Translations under genes and position numbers: made by a program
Assembly: GCF_900302475.1 (NCBI RefSeq)
Contig: NZ_OMOQ01000001.1
Coordinates: forward strand, 806,001-870,000
DNA: 64,000 nt
Source: Defluviimonas aquaemixtae
Lineage (GTDB): Bacteria; Pseudomonadota; Alphaproteobacteria; Rhodobacterales; Rhodobacteraceae
Direction: 5' to 3'
Shown here: in pieces, positions 33,753 to 43,728 of the stretch
Layout of the letters: every line of letters begins with the position of its first letter
Numbering within the stretch: the first letter of the stretch is position 1
Notes under the pieces: model-generated
The model's input: the letters and a program-made list of their open reading frames with translations, nothing else
What the model was told of the DNA's origin: nothing
Database searches by the model: none

Positions 33753-34268
33753 ATGGCGGGGCGGCGGCACACCGGGAGGGTTTCGCACGGGCGGTATTCG
33801 CGCATGGGCGGGCGACGGACGCGCAGGGACACTCTTGGCGCCGTGCTCAGGGCGGCGATGGTTGCCGCCTTCGCGACGGGGATCGGCGTGCCGCTCGTCA
33901 TGGCCGCGAATGCCGCGGTGAAGGACGGCGACGGATGCCGGGTCTATCTGGTCGTGGACGGTGACACCGTGAAGATGTTTTGTTCCGAGGAGGGATTCGT
34001 GTCCGCCCGCCTGCTCGGCTTCGACACGCCCGAGATCTATTCGCCGGGCTGCCTGTCGGAACTCGCCCGCGGGCTCGGCGCGACGGTTTACCTTCACTGG
34101 CGGCTCCTCGCGGCGGGCTACGTCTCGGCCAAGCCCGAGGGACGCGACCGCTACGACCGGATACTGACATCTTTGCGGCTCGACGGCGAGGATATCGCCG
34201 ACCGGATGATCGCCGCAGGCCATGCGCGCGCCTATGAGGGCGGGGCGCGGGAAGGCTGGTGCGCATGA
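33753..34268 (+). CDS. Thermonuclease (SNase)-like protein
   Basis: 171 aa. A basic N-terminus and one hydrophobic segment (about 27-50) lead into an SNase domain. The catalytic set is present: VVDGDTVKMF (Asp-Thr calcium ligands), ARLLGFDTPE (Arg and Glu), and RDRYDRIL (second Arg). It is probably an exported or membrane-bound calcium-dependent nuclease, though signal cleavage is uncertain. It is four bases after mccB, and its stop overlaps the ASCH gene (ATGA). Its presence in a leucine operon is unusual. Confidence 0.8.
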   Translation: MAGRRHTGRVSHGRYSRMGGRRTRRDTLGAVLRAAMVAAFATGIGVPLVMAANAAVKDGDGCRVYLVVDGDTVKMFCSEEGFVSARLLGFDTPEIYSPGCLSELARGLGATVYLHWRLLAAGYVSAKPEGRDRYDRILTSLRLDGEDIADRMIAAGHARAYEGGAREGWCA

Positions 34269-34687
34269 CGGCGGCCACCCTCGACGACTTGAAGGCGCGC
34301 TATCCCGGCGCCGAGACCTTCACCTTCGGTGATGGCCGGGCGCTCTGCGACGAACTTCTCGCGCTCGTCCGTGCCGGCAGGAAGACTGCGACCTGTGGCG
34401 CGCTCCGCGACTTTCAGGAGGGCGTCGAGGCGATGCCCAAGGTCGGCCGCCGCGACATCGCGCTCGACTGGGACGGCAATCCGGCGCTCGTCATCGAGAC
34501 GGTTGAGGTCACGATCCGCCGCTTCTCCGACGTCGACACCGGGTTCGCGCTTGCCGAAGGCGAGAACGAGACGCTCGAGGGCTGGCAGGAGGACCACCGC
34601 CTGTATTTCGAGCGCAACGGCGGATGGTCGCCGGAGATGGAACTTGTCTGCGAACGCTTCCGGTTCATCGAGGATCTCGGCTCATGA
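34265..34687 (+). CDS. ASCH-domain protein
   Basis: 140 aa from ATG 34265, coupled to the SNase-like gene by ATGA. The ASCH (PUA-like) fold is indicated by LVRAGRKTATCGAL, DIALDWDGNPALVIETVEVT and FSDVDTGFALAEGE...YFERNGGWSPEMELVCERF. ASCH domains bind RNA; some members act on modified nucleosides (N4-acetylcytidine amidohydrolase type). The substrate here is unknown. It ends 118 bases before mccA, the largest gap in the operon, which could hold an internal promoter. Confidence 0.82.
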   Translation: MTAATLDDLKARYPGAETFTFGDGRALCDELLALVRAGRKTATCGALRDFQEGVEAMPKVGRRDIALDWDGNPALVIETVEVTIRRFSDVDTGFALAEGENETLEGWQEDHRLYFERNGGWSPEMELVCERFRFIEDLGS

Positions 34688-34805
34688 ACCCCGCCGGCGC
34701 TTCATTGCCCAAATACCCCACGGGGGGATGCCCGTCGGGCGCCACCGGTTCGAGACCGCCGCACGAGGGGTGTGAAGCCCCCGGCTCTGCCAGAAGGACG
34801 AACAG

Positions 34806-36737
34806 ATGTTCTCGAAGATCCTGATCGCCAACCGGGGCGAGATCGCCTGTCGCGTCATCGACACTTGCCGCAGGATCGGCGTGTCGACAGTCGCTGTTTA
34901 TTCCGATGCGGATCGCACCGCGCGACATGTCGCGATGGCCGACGAAGCGGTCCATATCGGGGGCTCTGCGCCGAAGGACAGCTATCTGAGGGGAGACGCG
35001 ATCATCGCCGCCGCCAAGGCCACCGGGGCGCGGGCGATCCACCCCGGCTATGGCTTTCTGTCCGAGAATCCTGATTTCGTCGATGCGGTCGAGAAGGCGG
35101 GGCTGGTCTTCATTGGTCCATCCTCGTCCGCGATCCGGGCAATGGGCCTGAAGGACGCCGCCAAGAAGCTGATGGAGGAGGCGGGCGTCCCGGTCGTGCC
35201 GGGCTATCACGGGGACAATCAGGACCCCGAGCATCTCGCGGGTGCGGCTGAGGCAATCGGCTATCCGGTTCTGATCAAGGCCGTGGCGGGCGGCGGCGGC
35301 AAGGGGATGCGGCTTGTCGAGCGCGAGAAGGAGTTCGCCAATGCGCTCGACAGCGCGCGGGGCGAAGCGCAGACCGCCTTCGGCAACCCCGCCGTCCTCA
35401 TCGAGAAATATATCGAGAAGCCGCGTCATATCGAGGTGCAGGTCTTCGGCGACGGCAAGCGCGCGGTGCACCTCTTCGAGCGCGACTGTTCGCTCCAGCG
35501 CCGCCATCAGAAGGTGATCGAGGAAGCCCCCGCGCCCGGCATGACCGAGGAGATGCGGGCGGCGATGGGCCAGGCCGCCGTTCGCGCGGCCGAGGCGATC
35601 GGCTACAGGGGGGCCGGGACGGTCGAGTTCATCGTCGATGCCTCCGAAGGCCTCCGCCCCGACCGGTTCTGGTTCATGGAAATGAACACCCGCCTTCAGG
35701 TTGAACATCCGGTAACCGAGGCGATCACCGGGGTGGACCTCGTCGAATGGCAGCTTCGGGTGACGAGCGGGGAACCCCTGACCTCGCGCCAGGAAGACCT
35801 GCACCTGAACGGCCACGCCTTCGAGGCGCGGCTCTATGCTGAGGATGTGCCGGCGGGCTTCCTGCCCGCGACGGGCACGCTCACACATCTCCATTTCCCC
35901 GAAGTCGCGCGGGCTGATACCGGCGTGCGCGCGGGCGACACGATCAGCCCGTGGTACGATCCGATGATCGCCAAGATCATCGTCCACGGCCCGACCCGGG
36001 CGATCGCGCTCTCAAAGCTTGCCGCCGCGCTTGAGGAAACCGAGGTCGCGGGGTCAGTGACGAATCTCTCTTTCCTGAATGCACTCGCCCGGCACGAGGG
36101 CTTCCGAGCCGGCGACGTGGATACCGGCCTCATCGCGCGCGAACTCGTGGCGTTGACCGAGGCTGCGGCGCCGAGCCTCGCAGTCCGGGCGCTCGCCGCG
36201 CTCGGCGCGGCGGGGCTCGCCGAAGGCGGCGGTGCGATGACGGGATTCACGCTCTGGCAGCCCCTGCGACGAACCGTGACACTCGACGGGCTGGGGGCCG
36301 TGGTCGAGGCGCTTGCGCCCGGCCGTGCGCGGGTCACGATCGGCGATGAGACAGCGGACTGCGCTCTTAGGAACGACGTCTGGTGGGTCAACGACCGGCC
36401 CTCGGGCGCGCGGATCGTGCTGACGCCCGCGACCGTCAGCATCTTCGGCCCAGGCGCCTATCATTTTGGGCTGATCGACCCCCTGGCCCGCCAGAGCGCG
36501 GGCATGGCGAGCGGAGTCACCGTCTCTCCCATGCCTGGTCTCGTGAAGGCGGTCTACGTCAGGGCCGGCGAGCACGTCAGCGCGGGCGACCGTCTCGCCG
36601 TTCTGGAGGCGATGAAGATGGAGCACACGCTGACCGCCACACGCGACGGTACGGTGGCCGAAGTGCTGGTCGAGGCCGGCGCGCAAGTCGAGGCGGGCGC
36701 CGCTCTCGTGCGGCTGGAAGAGGAGGCGGCGGCATGA
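34806..36737 (+). CDS. mccA: Methylcrotonyl-CoA carboxylase, biotin carboxylase (alpha) subunit
   Basis: 643 aa. The ATP-grasp biotin carboxylase half begins MFSKILIANRGEIACRVI and contains KAVAGGGGKGM and EMNTRLQVEHPVTE. A linker (about 450-560) joins it to the C-terminal biotinyl domain, where EAMKMEHT carries the biotin-accepting lysine K604. BirA at 57.7 kb would attach the biotin. The enzyme carboxylates biotin with ATP and bicarbonate. It overlaps the GST start (ATGA). Synonym liuD. Confidence 0.95.
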   Translation: MFSKILIANRGEIACRVIDTCRRIGVSTVAVYSDADRTARHVAMADEAVHIGGSAPKDSYLRGDAIIAAAKATGARAIHPGYGFLSENPDFVDAVEKAGLVFIGPSSSAIRAMGLKDAAKKLMEEAGVPVVPGYHGDNQDPEHLAGAAEAIGYPVLIKAVAGGGGKGMRLVEREKEFANALDSARGEAQTAFGNPAVLIEKYIEKPRHIEVQVFGDGKRAVHLFERDCSLQRRHQKVIEEAPAPGMTEEMRAAMGQAAVRAAEAIGYRGAGTVEFIVDASEGLRPDRFWFMEMNTRLQVEHPVTEAITGVDLVEWQLRVTSGEPLTSRQEDLHLNGHAFEARLYAEDVPAGFLPATGTLTHLHFPEVARADTGVRAGDTISPWYDPMIAKIIVHGPTRAIALSKLAAALEETEVAGSVTNLSFLNALARHEGFRAGDVDTGLIARELVALTEAAAPSLAVRALAALGAAGLAEGGGAMTGFTLWQPLRRTVTLDGLGAVVEALAPGRARVTIGDETADCALRNDVWWVNDRPSGARIVLTPATVSIFGPGAYHFGLIDPLARQSAGMASGVTVSPMPGLVKAVYVRAGEHVSAGDRLAVLEAMKMEHTLTATRDGTVAEVLVEAGAQVEAGAALVRLEEEAAA

Positions 36738-37393
36738 TCCGGCTTCACCATGTTGCGTTTTCACGCTCGTTCCGAGTTCTGTGGCTCTTGAAGGAGATGG
36801 GACTCGACTGCGAGCTGGTGCGCTATTCCATCACCGACGGGTCGCTGCGCCGGCCGGACTACCTGGAACTCTCGCCCGCAGGTCGCGTGCCCGCGCTGGA
36901 GATCGACGGAAAGGTGCTGTTCGAAAGCGGGGCGATCACCGAATATCTCTGCGAGACAAGGGCGGAACACGGGCTTGGCCGCTCGCCGGGCCATGCCGAG
37001 CGCAGCACCTATCTCGAATGGCTGCACTATGCCGAGACGATGGCCCATCTGATCGCCAACCTGAACCTGCAATGGGTGTTCCTGCGCGACCCCTCGATGC
37101 GTTCGCCCACGCTTTTGAGGATCGAGGCAAAGCGGCTCGCCAATACGCTCAAGCCGCTGGAGAAGGTGCTGGCGGAACAGGACTATCTGTTGCCGTCGGG
37201 CTTTTCTGGCGCCGATACGATGCTAGGCTACAATTTTCTGGCTGCGCCCTACTTCGTTCGGTTCGACAAATTCCCCAACCTCTGCCGCTATGTCGACCGG
37301 ATCGCGGCGCGGCCGGCGTATCTGGCGGCGCGCGCGGTCGATGGCAAGCAGACATTCTACGCGCAGGACTTTTACGAGGTCGCGGATGGCTGA
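36734..37393 (+). CDS. Glutathione S-transferase family protein
   Basis: 219 aa. An N-terminal thioredoxin-like domain (LHHVAFSRSFRVLWLLKEMG, with LSPAGRVPALEIDGKVLFESGAI) precedes an all-helical C-terminal domain ending ANFPNL-like in FDKFPNLCRYVDRIAARPAYL. The catalytic Ser/Tyr is near residue 10-12. It is coupled to mccA (ATGA) and overlaps hmgL by eight bases. The substrate may be an electrophilic CoA intermediate of the pathway, but that is conjecture. Confidence 0.88.
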   Translation: MIRLHHVAFSRSFRVLWLLKEMGLDCELVRYSITDGSLRRPDYLELSPAGRVPALEIDGKVLFESGAITEYLCETRAEHGLGRSPGHAERSTYLEWLHYAETMAHLIANLNLQWVFLRDPSMRSPTLLRIEAKRLANTLKPLEKVLAEQDYLLPSGFSGADTMLGYNFLAAPYFVRFDKFPNLCRYVDRIAARPAYLAARAVDGKQTFYAQDFYEVADG

Positions 37394-38237
37394 GCGGGTC
37401 GAAATCGTCGAGATGGGTCCGCGCGACGGGTTGCAGAACGAAAAGCGCATCATCCCGACGGCCGACAAGATCGCGCTCGTGGACATTCTGAGCCGCGCCG
37501 GATTCCGCCGGATCGAAGTGGCGAGCTTCGTCTCGCCGAAATGGGTGCCGCAGATGGCCGACAGCGCCGAGGTTCTGGCCGGGATTAGCCGCGCCAAGGG
37601 CGTCCGCTACGCTGCGCTGACGCCCAACATGAAGGGCTACGAAGCGGCGAAGGCGGCGCGCGCCGACGAGGTCGCGATCTTCGCCTCGGCGTCGGAGGGG
37701 TTTTCGAAGGCTAACCTGAATTGCACGATCGCCGAAAGCCTCGCACGGTTCCGGCCCGTCGCTGAGGCGGCAAAGGCGGATCAGATTCCGGTCCGGGGCT
37801 ATGTCTCGGTCGTGACCGATTGCCCCTACGATGGACCGGTGCCGCCGAGTTCGGTCGCAAGGGTCGCCGCGGCGTTGCGCGACATGGGTTGCCACGAGAT
37901 CAGCCTCGGCGACACGATCGGTCAGGGACGGCCGGAGACGGTCGATGCGATGCTGGCGGCGGTTTTGGAGGAGTTGACAGCCGCCAAGCTCGCCGGACAC
38001 TACCACGATACGGGCGGTCGGGCGCTCGAGAACATTGAGACGTCGCTCGCGCGGGGCTTGCGGATCTTCGACGCGGCGGTTGGCGGTCTTGGCGGTTGCC
38101 CTTATGCGCCCGGCGCGGCGGGCAATGTCGCGACCGAGAAGGTGGAGGCGCGGCTCAGGACGCTCGGCTACGAGACTGGGCTCGATCCGGAAGTCCTTGC
38201 CGAAGCCGGCGCGATGGCGCTCGCCATGCGGGGCTGA
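37386..38237 (+). CDS. hmgL: Hydroxymethylglutaryl-CoA lyase
   Basis: 283 aa. It cleaves HMG-CoA to acetyl-CoA and acetoacetate, the last step of leucine degradation. The TIM-barrel HMGL-like signature VEIVEMGPRDGLQNE opens the protein. The catalytic histidine region GHYHDTGG and the C-terminal VGGLGGCPYAPGAAGNVATE (active-site cysteine loop) are intact. ATG 37386 lies eight bases inside the end of the GST gene. Synonym liuE. Confidence 0.95.
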   Translation: MAERVEIVEMGPRDGLQNEKRIIPTADKIALVDILSRAGFRRIEVASFVSPKWVPQMADSAEVLAGISRAKGVRYAALTPNMKGYEAAKAARADEVAIFASASEGFSKANLNCTIAESLARFRPVAEAAKADQIPVRGYVSVVTDCPYDGPVPPSSVARVAAALRDMGCHEISLGDTIGQGRPETVDAMLAAVLEELTAAKLAGHYHDTGGRALENIETSLARGLRIFDAAVGGLGGCPYAPGAAGNVATEKVEARLRTLGYETGLDPEVLAEAGAMALAMRG

Positions 38238-38270
38238 GGGATATCGCGGAAAACCGAACTCGGAGGGGTG

Positions 38271-39053
38271 ATGTACGAGACAATCGACCTGAAATGCGAC
38301 GACCGCGGCGTGGCACGGCTCACGCTGAACCGTCCGGATAAGCACAACGCTTTGTCGGCGCGGATGATTGACGAACTCACCGAGGCCGCCGGAACGCTTG
38401 GCCGCGACCCGACGGTGCGGGCCGTCGTGCTGGCCGGGGCGGGTGAAAGCTTCTGTGCCGGAGGCGATCTCGGCTGGATGCGCGAGCAGATGGCGGCGGA
38501 CGGGCCCACGCGCGCGCGGGAGGCCACGAAGCTCGCCCAGATGCTGAACGCGCTTAACACCTGCCCGAAGCCAGTGATCGGCCGCATCCACGGCAACGCT
38601 TTCGGCGGCGGCGTCGGCATGGCTTCGGTCTGCGACGTGGCGATCGGGTCCGGCAAGGCGCGCTTCGGTCTGACGGAGACGAAGCTCGGCCTCATTCCGG
38701 CGACGATCGGGCCCTATGTCGTGGCGCGGATGGGCGAGGCGATGGCGCGGCGTGTCTTCATGTCGGCCCGGCTGTTTGGGGCCGAAGAGGCGGTGAGCCT
38801 CGGCCTCCTCGCCCGCGCGGTCGCGCCTGAGGATCTCGATGCGGCGGTCGAGGCCGAAGTCGCGCCCTATCTCGCCTGCGCACCGGGGGCCGTTGCCGAT
38901 GCGAAGGCGCTTGCCCGCCGCCTCGGGCCCCGGATCGACGAGGCGGTCATAGCCGAGACGATCGAAGCGCTCGTCAAGCGTTGGGAGAGCGCGGAAGCCG
39001 AGGAGGGAATCGCTGCCTTCTTCGACAAGCGCGCGCCTGCGTGGAAAACCTGA
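38271..39053 (+). CDS. liuC: Methylglutaconyl-CoA hydratase
   Basis: 260 aa, crotonase family. It hydrates 3-methylglutaconyl-CoA to HMG-CoA. Oxyanion-hole segments ESFCAGGDLGWM and HGNAFGGGVGMA, and the acid/base loop TETKLGLIPATIGPYV, are clear. Placement next to ivd, mccAB and hmgL fixes the role better than the sequence. GGAGG precedes the ATG at 38271; a GTG at 38268 is an alternative. It is the last gene of the catabolic operon, 204 bases before nuoA. Confidence 0.9.
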   Translation: MYETIDLKCDDRGVARLTLNRPDKHNALSARMIDELTEAAGTLGRDPTVRAVVLAGAGESFCAGGDLGWMREQMAADGPTRAREATKLAQMLNALNTCPKPVIGRIHGNAFGGGVGMASVCDVAIGSGKARFGLTETKLGLIPATIGPYVVARMGEAMARRVFMSARLFGAEEAVSLGLLARAVAPEDLDAAVEAEVAPYLACAPGAVADAKALARRLGPRIDEAVIAETIEALVKRWESAEAEEGIAAFFDKRAPAWKT

Positions 39054-39257
39054 CCATCAAGTGGCGCTTCACGGCGCGCTTGAAACATTCGGGCAATGCT
39101 GCATTGCGGCTAGTTGTAACTGCCCTGTCCATAGGAATTTTCCGCTCGGTCCGTCGAAGATTGCACGCCGCCTTTGGTTGACCCCGTCAGGGCGGGGGAG
39201 TAAACGAGCCAGAGCCATGTCACGCGCTGAACGAAGCGCGAGAGGAAGGAGCCACCC

Positions 39258-40147
<890 letters not shown>

Positions 40148-40158
40148 GGAGGTCCCAT

Positions 40159-40767
40159 ATGTCCGAAGCCCTTCAGGAACTTGAAGCGCATATCGAACTT
40201 AAGCGCCCCGACGATGTCGTCGCGACCGAGATCGCGTTTGGCGAGCTCAACGTCTCGGTGACGCTTGCCGGGCTTGTCGATTTCGTTGAGTTCCTCCGCT
40301 CCGACCGTAGCTGCCGGTTCTCGACGCTCGTCGACATCACAGGCGTCGACCATCCCGAACGGCCGGCGCGGTTCGATGTCGTCTACCACTTCCTGTCCAT
40401 GTATCAGAACGCGCGGGTCCGTGTGAAGGTTGCCGTCCGCGAGGAGGATATGGTGCCTTCGATCATAGGCATCCACCCCTCGGCCAACTGGTTCGAGCGT
40501 GAGGTCTTCGATATGTTTGGGATCGTCTTCTCCGGCCATCCTGACTTGCGCCGCATCCTGACCGACTACGGCTTCCGTGGCCATCCGCTCAGGAAGGACT
40601 TCCCGACCACCGGCTACACTGAGGTGCGCTACGACGAGGCGCTGAAGCGGGTGGTCTACGAGCCGGTGAAACTTGTACAAGACTACCGGCTCTTCGACTT
40701 CATGTCGCCTTGGGAAGGTGCGGAATACATCCTGCCGGGTGATGAGAAGGAAGGGGCCAAGGGATGA
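40159..40767 (+). CDS. nuoC: NADH-quinone oxidoreductase subunit C
   Basis: 202 aa. This peripheral-arm subunit has the 30-kDa signature [20 protein letters not shown] followed by [13 protein letters not shown]. It is separate from nuoD, not fused as in Escherichia coli. GAGGAGG lies upstream of the ATG. The stop overlaps the GFA-family gene (ATGA). Confidence 0.96.
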   Translation: MSEALQELEAHIELKRPDDVVATEIAFGELNVSVTLAGLVDFVEFLRSDRSCRFSTLVDITGVDHPERPARFDVVYHFLSMYQNARVRVKVAVREEDMVPSIIGIHPSANWFEREVFDMFGIVFSGHPDLRRILTDYGFRGHPLRKDFPTTGYTEVRYDEALKRVVYEPVKLVQDYRLFDFMSPWEGAEYILPGDEKEGAKG

Positions 40768-41198
40768 GCAATGCAGCCCTGAGCGGTACCTGTCTTTGCG
40801 GGGCCTGCGCCTTTACGGCAGCGCCCGTCGGCAAGAGCGCGGGCGCGTGCCATTGTGGCATGTGCCGTAGGTGGTCGGGCGGCATTTACCTTGCGGTTGA
40901 TTGCGGCGAGTCGGTTGAGTTCGCGAAGGGCGCTCCGGTCGTCGCCTACAAGGGCAGCAGCTGGGGCGAGCGGCTCTTCTGCCGCGAATGCGGCTCCTCG
41001 CTCGTCTGGCAGACGCAGGACGGCAGGAACCAGCACGTCTCGATCCAGACATTCGAGGATCCGGGTCGGTTCGTGGTGGATTCGGAGATCTTCATAGACC
41101 GCAAGCCCAACAGCTACGCGCTGGCCGACGTGGCACGCGCGATGACCGAGGCGGAGGTCTTCGCGATGTTCGCGTCGAAATCGGAGGGCGGGCAATGA
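40764..41198 (+). CDS. GFA-family (glutathione-dependent formaldehyde-activating-like) zinc protein
   Basis: 144 aa. The family's cysteine pattern is complete: [20 protein letters not shown] and FCRECGSSL, forming structural and catalytic zinc sites. GFA enzymes were described as S-hydroxymethylglutathione synthases, though most paralogues have unknown substrates. It sits between nuoC and nuoD, overlapping both by four bases, so it must be co-translated with complex I. It is not a complex I subunit by homology. Confidence 0.88.
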   Translation: MSNAALSGTCLCGACAFTAAPVGKSAGACHCGMCRRWSGGIYLAVDCGESVEFAKGAPVVAYKGSSWGERLFCRECGSSLVWQTQDGRNQHVSIQTFEDPGRFVVDSEIFIDRKPNSYALADVARAMTEAEVFAMFASKSEGGQ

Positions 41199-42439
41199 AG
41201 GACGCGAACATTCGCAAGAATACCTATGACGACGGCTCGCGCGACGCATTGACCGGCGAACAGCAGATCCGCAACTTTAACATCAACTTCGGCCCTCAAC
41301 ACCCTGCTGCACATGGCGTTTTACGCTTGGTACTTGAGCTGGACGGCGAGGTGGTGGAGCGTTGCGACCCGCATATCGGTCTGCTTCATCGCGGCACCGA
41401 GAAGCTGATGGAAAGCCGCACATACCTTCAGAACCTGCCGTATCTCGACCGGCTCGACTATGTCGCGCCGATGAACCAGGAACATGCCTGGTGCCTCGCG
41501 ATCGAGAAGCTGACCGGGGTGAAGGTTCCGCGCCGGGCGCAGCTGATCCGGGTCCTGTATTCTGAGATCGGGCGCATCCTGAACCACCTCCTCAATGTCA
41601 CCACGCAGGCCTTGGACGTCGGCGCGCTGACCCCGCCCCTCTGGGGCTTCGAGGAGCGCGAGAAGCTGATGGTCTTCTATGAGCGCGCCTGCGGGGCGCG
41701 TCTCCACGCCGCCTATTTCCGCCCCGGCGGCGTGCATCAGGACCTGCCGCCGGAGCTTCTCGACGACATCGACGCCTGGGCCGACGCCTTCCCGAGGGTC
41801 GTGGACGATCTTGACACGCTCCTGACCGAGAACCGCATCTTCAAGCAGCGCAATGCCGATATTGGCGTCGTGACCGAGGAGGATGCGCTCGCCTGGGGCT
41901 ATTCAGGCGTGATGGTCAGGGGTTCGGGCATGGCGTGGGACTTGCGCCGCGCGCAGCCCTACGAATGCTACGACGAGTTCGAGTTCAAGATCCCCGTCGG
42001 CAAGAACGGCGACTGCTACGACCGCTACCTCTGCCGCATGGCCGAGATGCGCGAGTCGACGAAGATCATCCATCAGGCCATCGCGAAGCTGCGCGAACCG
42101 AACGGGCAGGGCGACATCCTCGCCCGCGGCAAGCTCACGCCGCCGCCGAGGGCCGAGATGAAGCGCTCGATGGAGGCGCTGATCCATCACTTCAAGCTCT
42201 ATACCGAGGGCTTCCACGTGCCGGCGGGTGAGGTCTATGCCGCCGTCGAGGCGCCCAAGGGCGAGTTCGGCGTCTACCTCGTCGCCGACGGCACCAACCG
42301 GCCCTACCGCGCGAAACTCCGCGCGCCGGGCTTCCTGCACCTTCAGTCGATCGACTGGATGGCCACGGGCCACCTTCTGGCCGACGTCGCGGCGATCATC
42401 GGCACGATGGACATCGTGTTCGGGGAGGTGGACCGTTAG
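41195..42439 (+). CDS. nuoD: NADH-quinone oxidoreductase subunit D
   Basis: 414 aa. The 49-kDa subunit forms the quinone cavity with NuoB. The N-terminal loop [15 protein letters not shown] carries the quinone-binding histidine; [12 protein letters not shown] and [14 protein letters not shown] are also diagnostic. ATG 41195 overlaps the GFA stop. The TAG stop overlaps the GTG of a 42-aa frame (TAGTG). Confidence 0.97.
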   Translation: MKDANIRKNTYDDGSRDALTGEQQIRNFNINFGPQHPAAHGVLRLVLELDGEVVERCDPHIGLLHRGTEKLMESRTYLQNLPYLDRLDYVAPMNQEHAWCLAIEKLTGVKVPRRAQLIRVLYSEIGRILNHLLNVTTQALDVGALTPPLWGFEEREKLMVFYERACGARLHAAYFRPGGVHQDLPPELLDDIDAWADAFPRVVDDLDTLLTENRIFKQRNADIGVVTEEDALAWGYSGVMVRGSGMAWDLRRAQPYECYDEFEFKIPVGKNGDCYDRYLCRMAEMRESTKIIHQAIAKLREPNGQGDILARGKLTPPPRAEMKRSMEALIHHFKLYTEGFHVPAGEVYAAVEAPKGEFGVYLVADGTNRPYRAKLRAPGFLHLQSIDWMATGHLLADVAAIIGTMDIVFGEVDR

Positions 42440-42567
42440 TGCTAATTAACATCGGCATTCCGGGCCTTCTGGTCGCTACTTCACTCGCTGGTACCGGGTT
42501 TAACCCAGTGCCGCTTCTCTTGTTCTCCGCCTACATGGCCGGTACCGAAGCTTTGGGGATGCACTGA
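42439..42567 (+). CDS. 42-aa hydrophobic peptide between nuoD and nuoE
   Basis: A frame too short for most gene callers runs from GTG 42439 to TGA 42567. It exactly bridges the gap between nuoD (TAGTG overlap) and nuoE (TGATG overlap). The peptide opens [18 protein letters not shown] and contains a second hydrophobic patch ([12 protein letters not shown]), so it would be membrane-associated. The double coupling is strong evidence that it is translated. The Rhodobacter capsulatus nuo operon is known to carry unassigned small frames; whether this matches one is unknown. Confidence 0.65.
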   Translation: MLINIGIPGLLVATSLAGTGFNPVPLLLFSAYMAGTEALGMH

Positions 42568-43703
42568 TGCTCCGCCGCCTCCATCACGACCAGCCCGCCG
42601 CGTTCGAATTCACGCCCGCCAACCTCGATTGGGCGAAGGCGCAGATGACGAAATATCCCGAGGGGCGGCAGGCCAGCGCCATCATCCCGCTTCTCTGGCG
42701 CGCTCAGGAGCAGGAGGGCTGGCTTTCGCGGCCCGCGATCGAACACGTCGCTGACATGCTGGGGCTTCCGCATATCCGGGCGCTTGAGGTCGCGACCTTT
42801 TACTTCATGTTCCAGCTGCAACCCGTTGGATCCATTGCCCATATCCAGGTCTGCGGTACGACGTCCTGCATGATCTGCGGGGCCGAGGATCTGGTCGCGG
42901 TGTGCAAGGAAAAGATCGCGGCTCACCCGCACGAACTCAGCGCCGACGGCAAGTTCAGCTGGGAAGAGGTCGAATGCCTCGGCGCCTGCGCCAACGCGCC
43001 TATGGTCCAGATCGGCAAAGATTATTACGAGGACCTGACGGCGGAAAGCTTCGCCAAGATCCTCGACGAATTCGCCGCTGGCCAGGTGCCCGTGCCCGGT
43101 CCGCAGAACGGGCGTTATGCCTGCGAGCCGCTGAACGGGCTGACCAGCCTCAAGGAGTATGAAGGCGGCCGCCCGAAGCACAATGCCTCGGTCGCGCTCG
43201 CCGTTGACCTGAAGGACACCGTCAAGCGGATCGACGGCACCGAGACGCCCGTCCTGACGCCGTGGCTCGGCAAGCCCGCCCCAGCGACCCCGGCGAATGG
43301 CCGCGCGAGGGAGCCGAAGCCCGCCGAGGGCAAGCCCGTCGACGCGACCGGAAACACCGTTCAGGAAGCGCGTGCGCAGGCCACCGGGGCTCCGGCGACG
43401 GAGCCGGCCGCCGCGCCGACGAAGCCGCGCGCGCTGTCCGAGCCGCGCGAGGGGCGGGCGGACGACCTCAAGCTGATCAAGGGCGTTGGGCCGAAGCTCG
43501 AACGGCTTCTCAACAGCCTCGGCTTCTTCCATTTCGACCAGATCGCCGGCCTGAGCGCCGCCGAACTCGCCTGGGTCGACGACAATCTTGAAGGCTTCAA
43601 GGGCCGCGCGAGCCGGGACCGCTGGGTCGACCAGGCGAAGGTTCTTGCCGAAGGCGGGCAGACAGAGTTCTCGCAGCGCGCGAAGAAAGGTGACGTCTAC
43701 TGA
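42567..43703 (+). CDS. nuoE: NADH-quinone oxidoreductase subunit E with C-terminal H3TH/HhH domain
   Basis: 378 aa, about twice the usual NuoE. Residues 1-175 are the standard 24-kDa subunit with the [2Fe-2S] ligands C96, C101, C137 and C141. A Pro/Ala-rich linker (about 235-297) leads to a helix-hairpin-helix module (298-364, [20 protein letters not shown]). The same module recurs in the next gene, with 44 of 66 aligned residues identical by hand count. Such extensions are annotated as flap-endonuclease-like (COG3743), but nuclease activity is not implied. NuoE helps pass electrons from NADH. Confidence 0.95.
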   Translation: MLRRLHHDQPAAFEFTPANLDWAKAQMTKYPEGRQASAIIPLLWRAQEQEGWLSRPAIEHVADMLGLPHIRALEVATFYFMFQLQPVGSIAHIQVCGTTSCMICGAEDLVAVCKEKIAAHPHELSADGKFSWEEVECLGACANAPMVQIGKDYYEDLTAESFAKILDEFAAGQVPVPGPQNGRYACEPLNGLTSLKEYEGGRPKHNASVALAVDLKDTVKRIDGTETPVLTPWLGKPAPATPANGRAREPKPAEGKPVDATGNTVQEARAQATGAPATEPAAAPTKPRALSEPREGRADDLKLIKGVGPKLERLLNSLGFFHFDQIAGLSAAELAWVDDNLEGFKGRASRDRWVDQAKVLAEGGQTEFSQRAKKGDVY

Positions 43704-43728
43704 GTGAAGTCAACTGGGAGTAAGAGGG

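Noticed and set aside
31872..34223. 783-aa antisense frame over mccB and its neighbours
   Set aside because: Composition is typical of a reverse-frame shadow, and the plus strand encodes clear MccB and SNase motifs.
39170..39200. FNR-like TTGACCCCGTCAGG upstream of nuoA
   Set aside because: The right half-site does not match TCAA at the required spacing, so it is not a credible FNR box.
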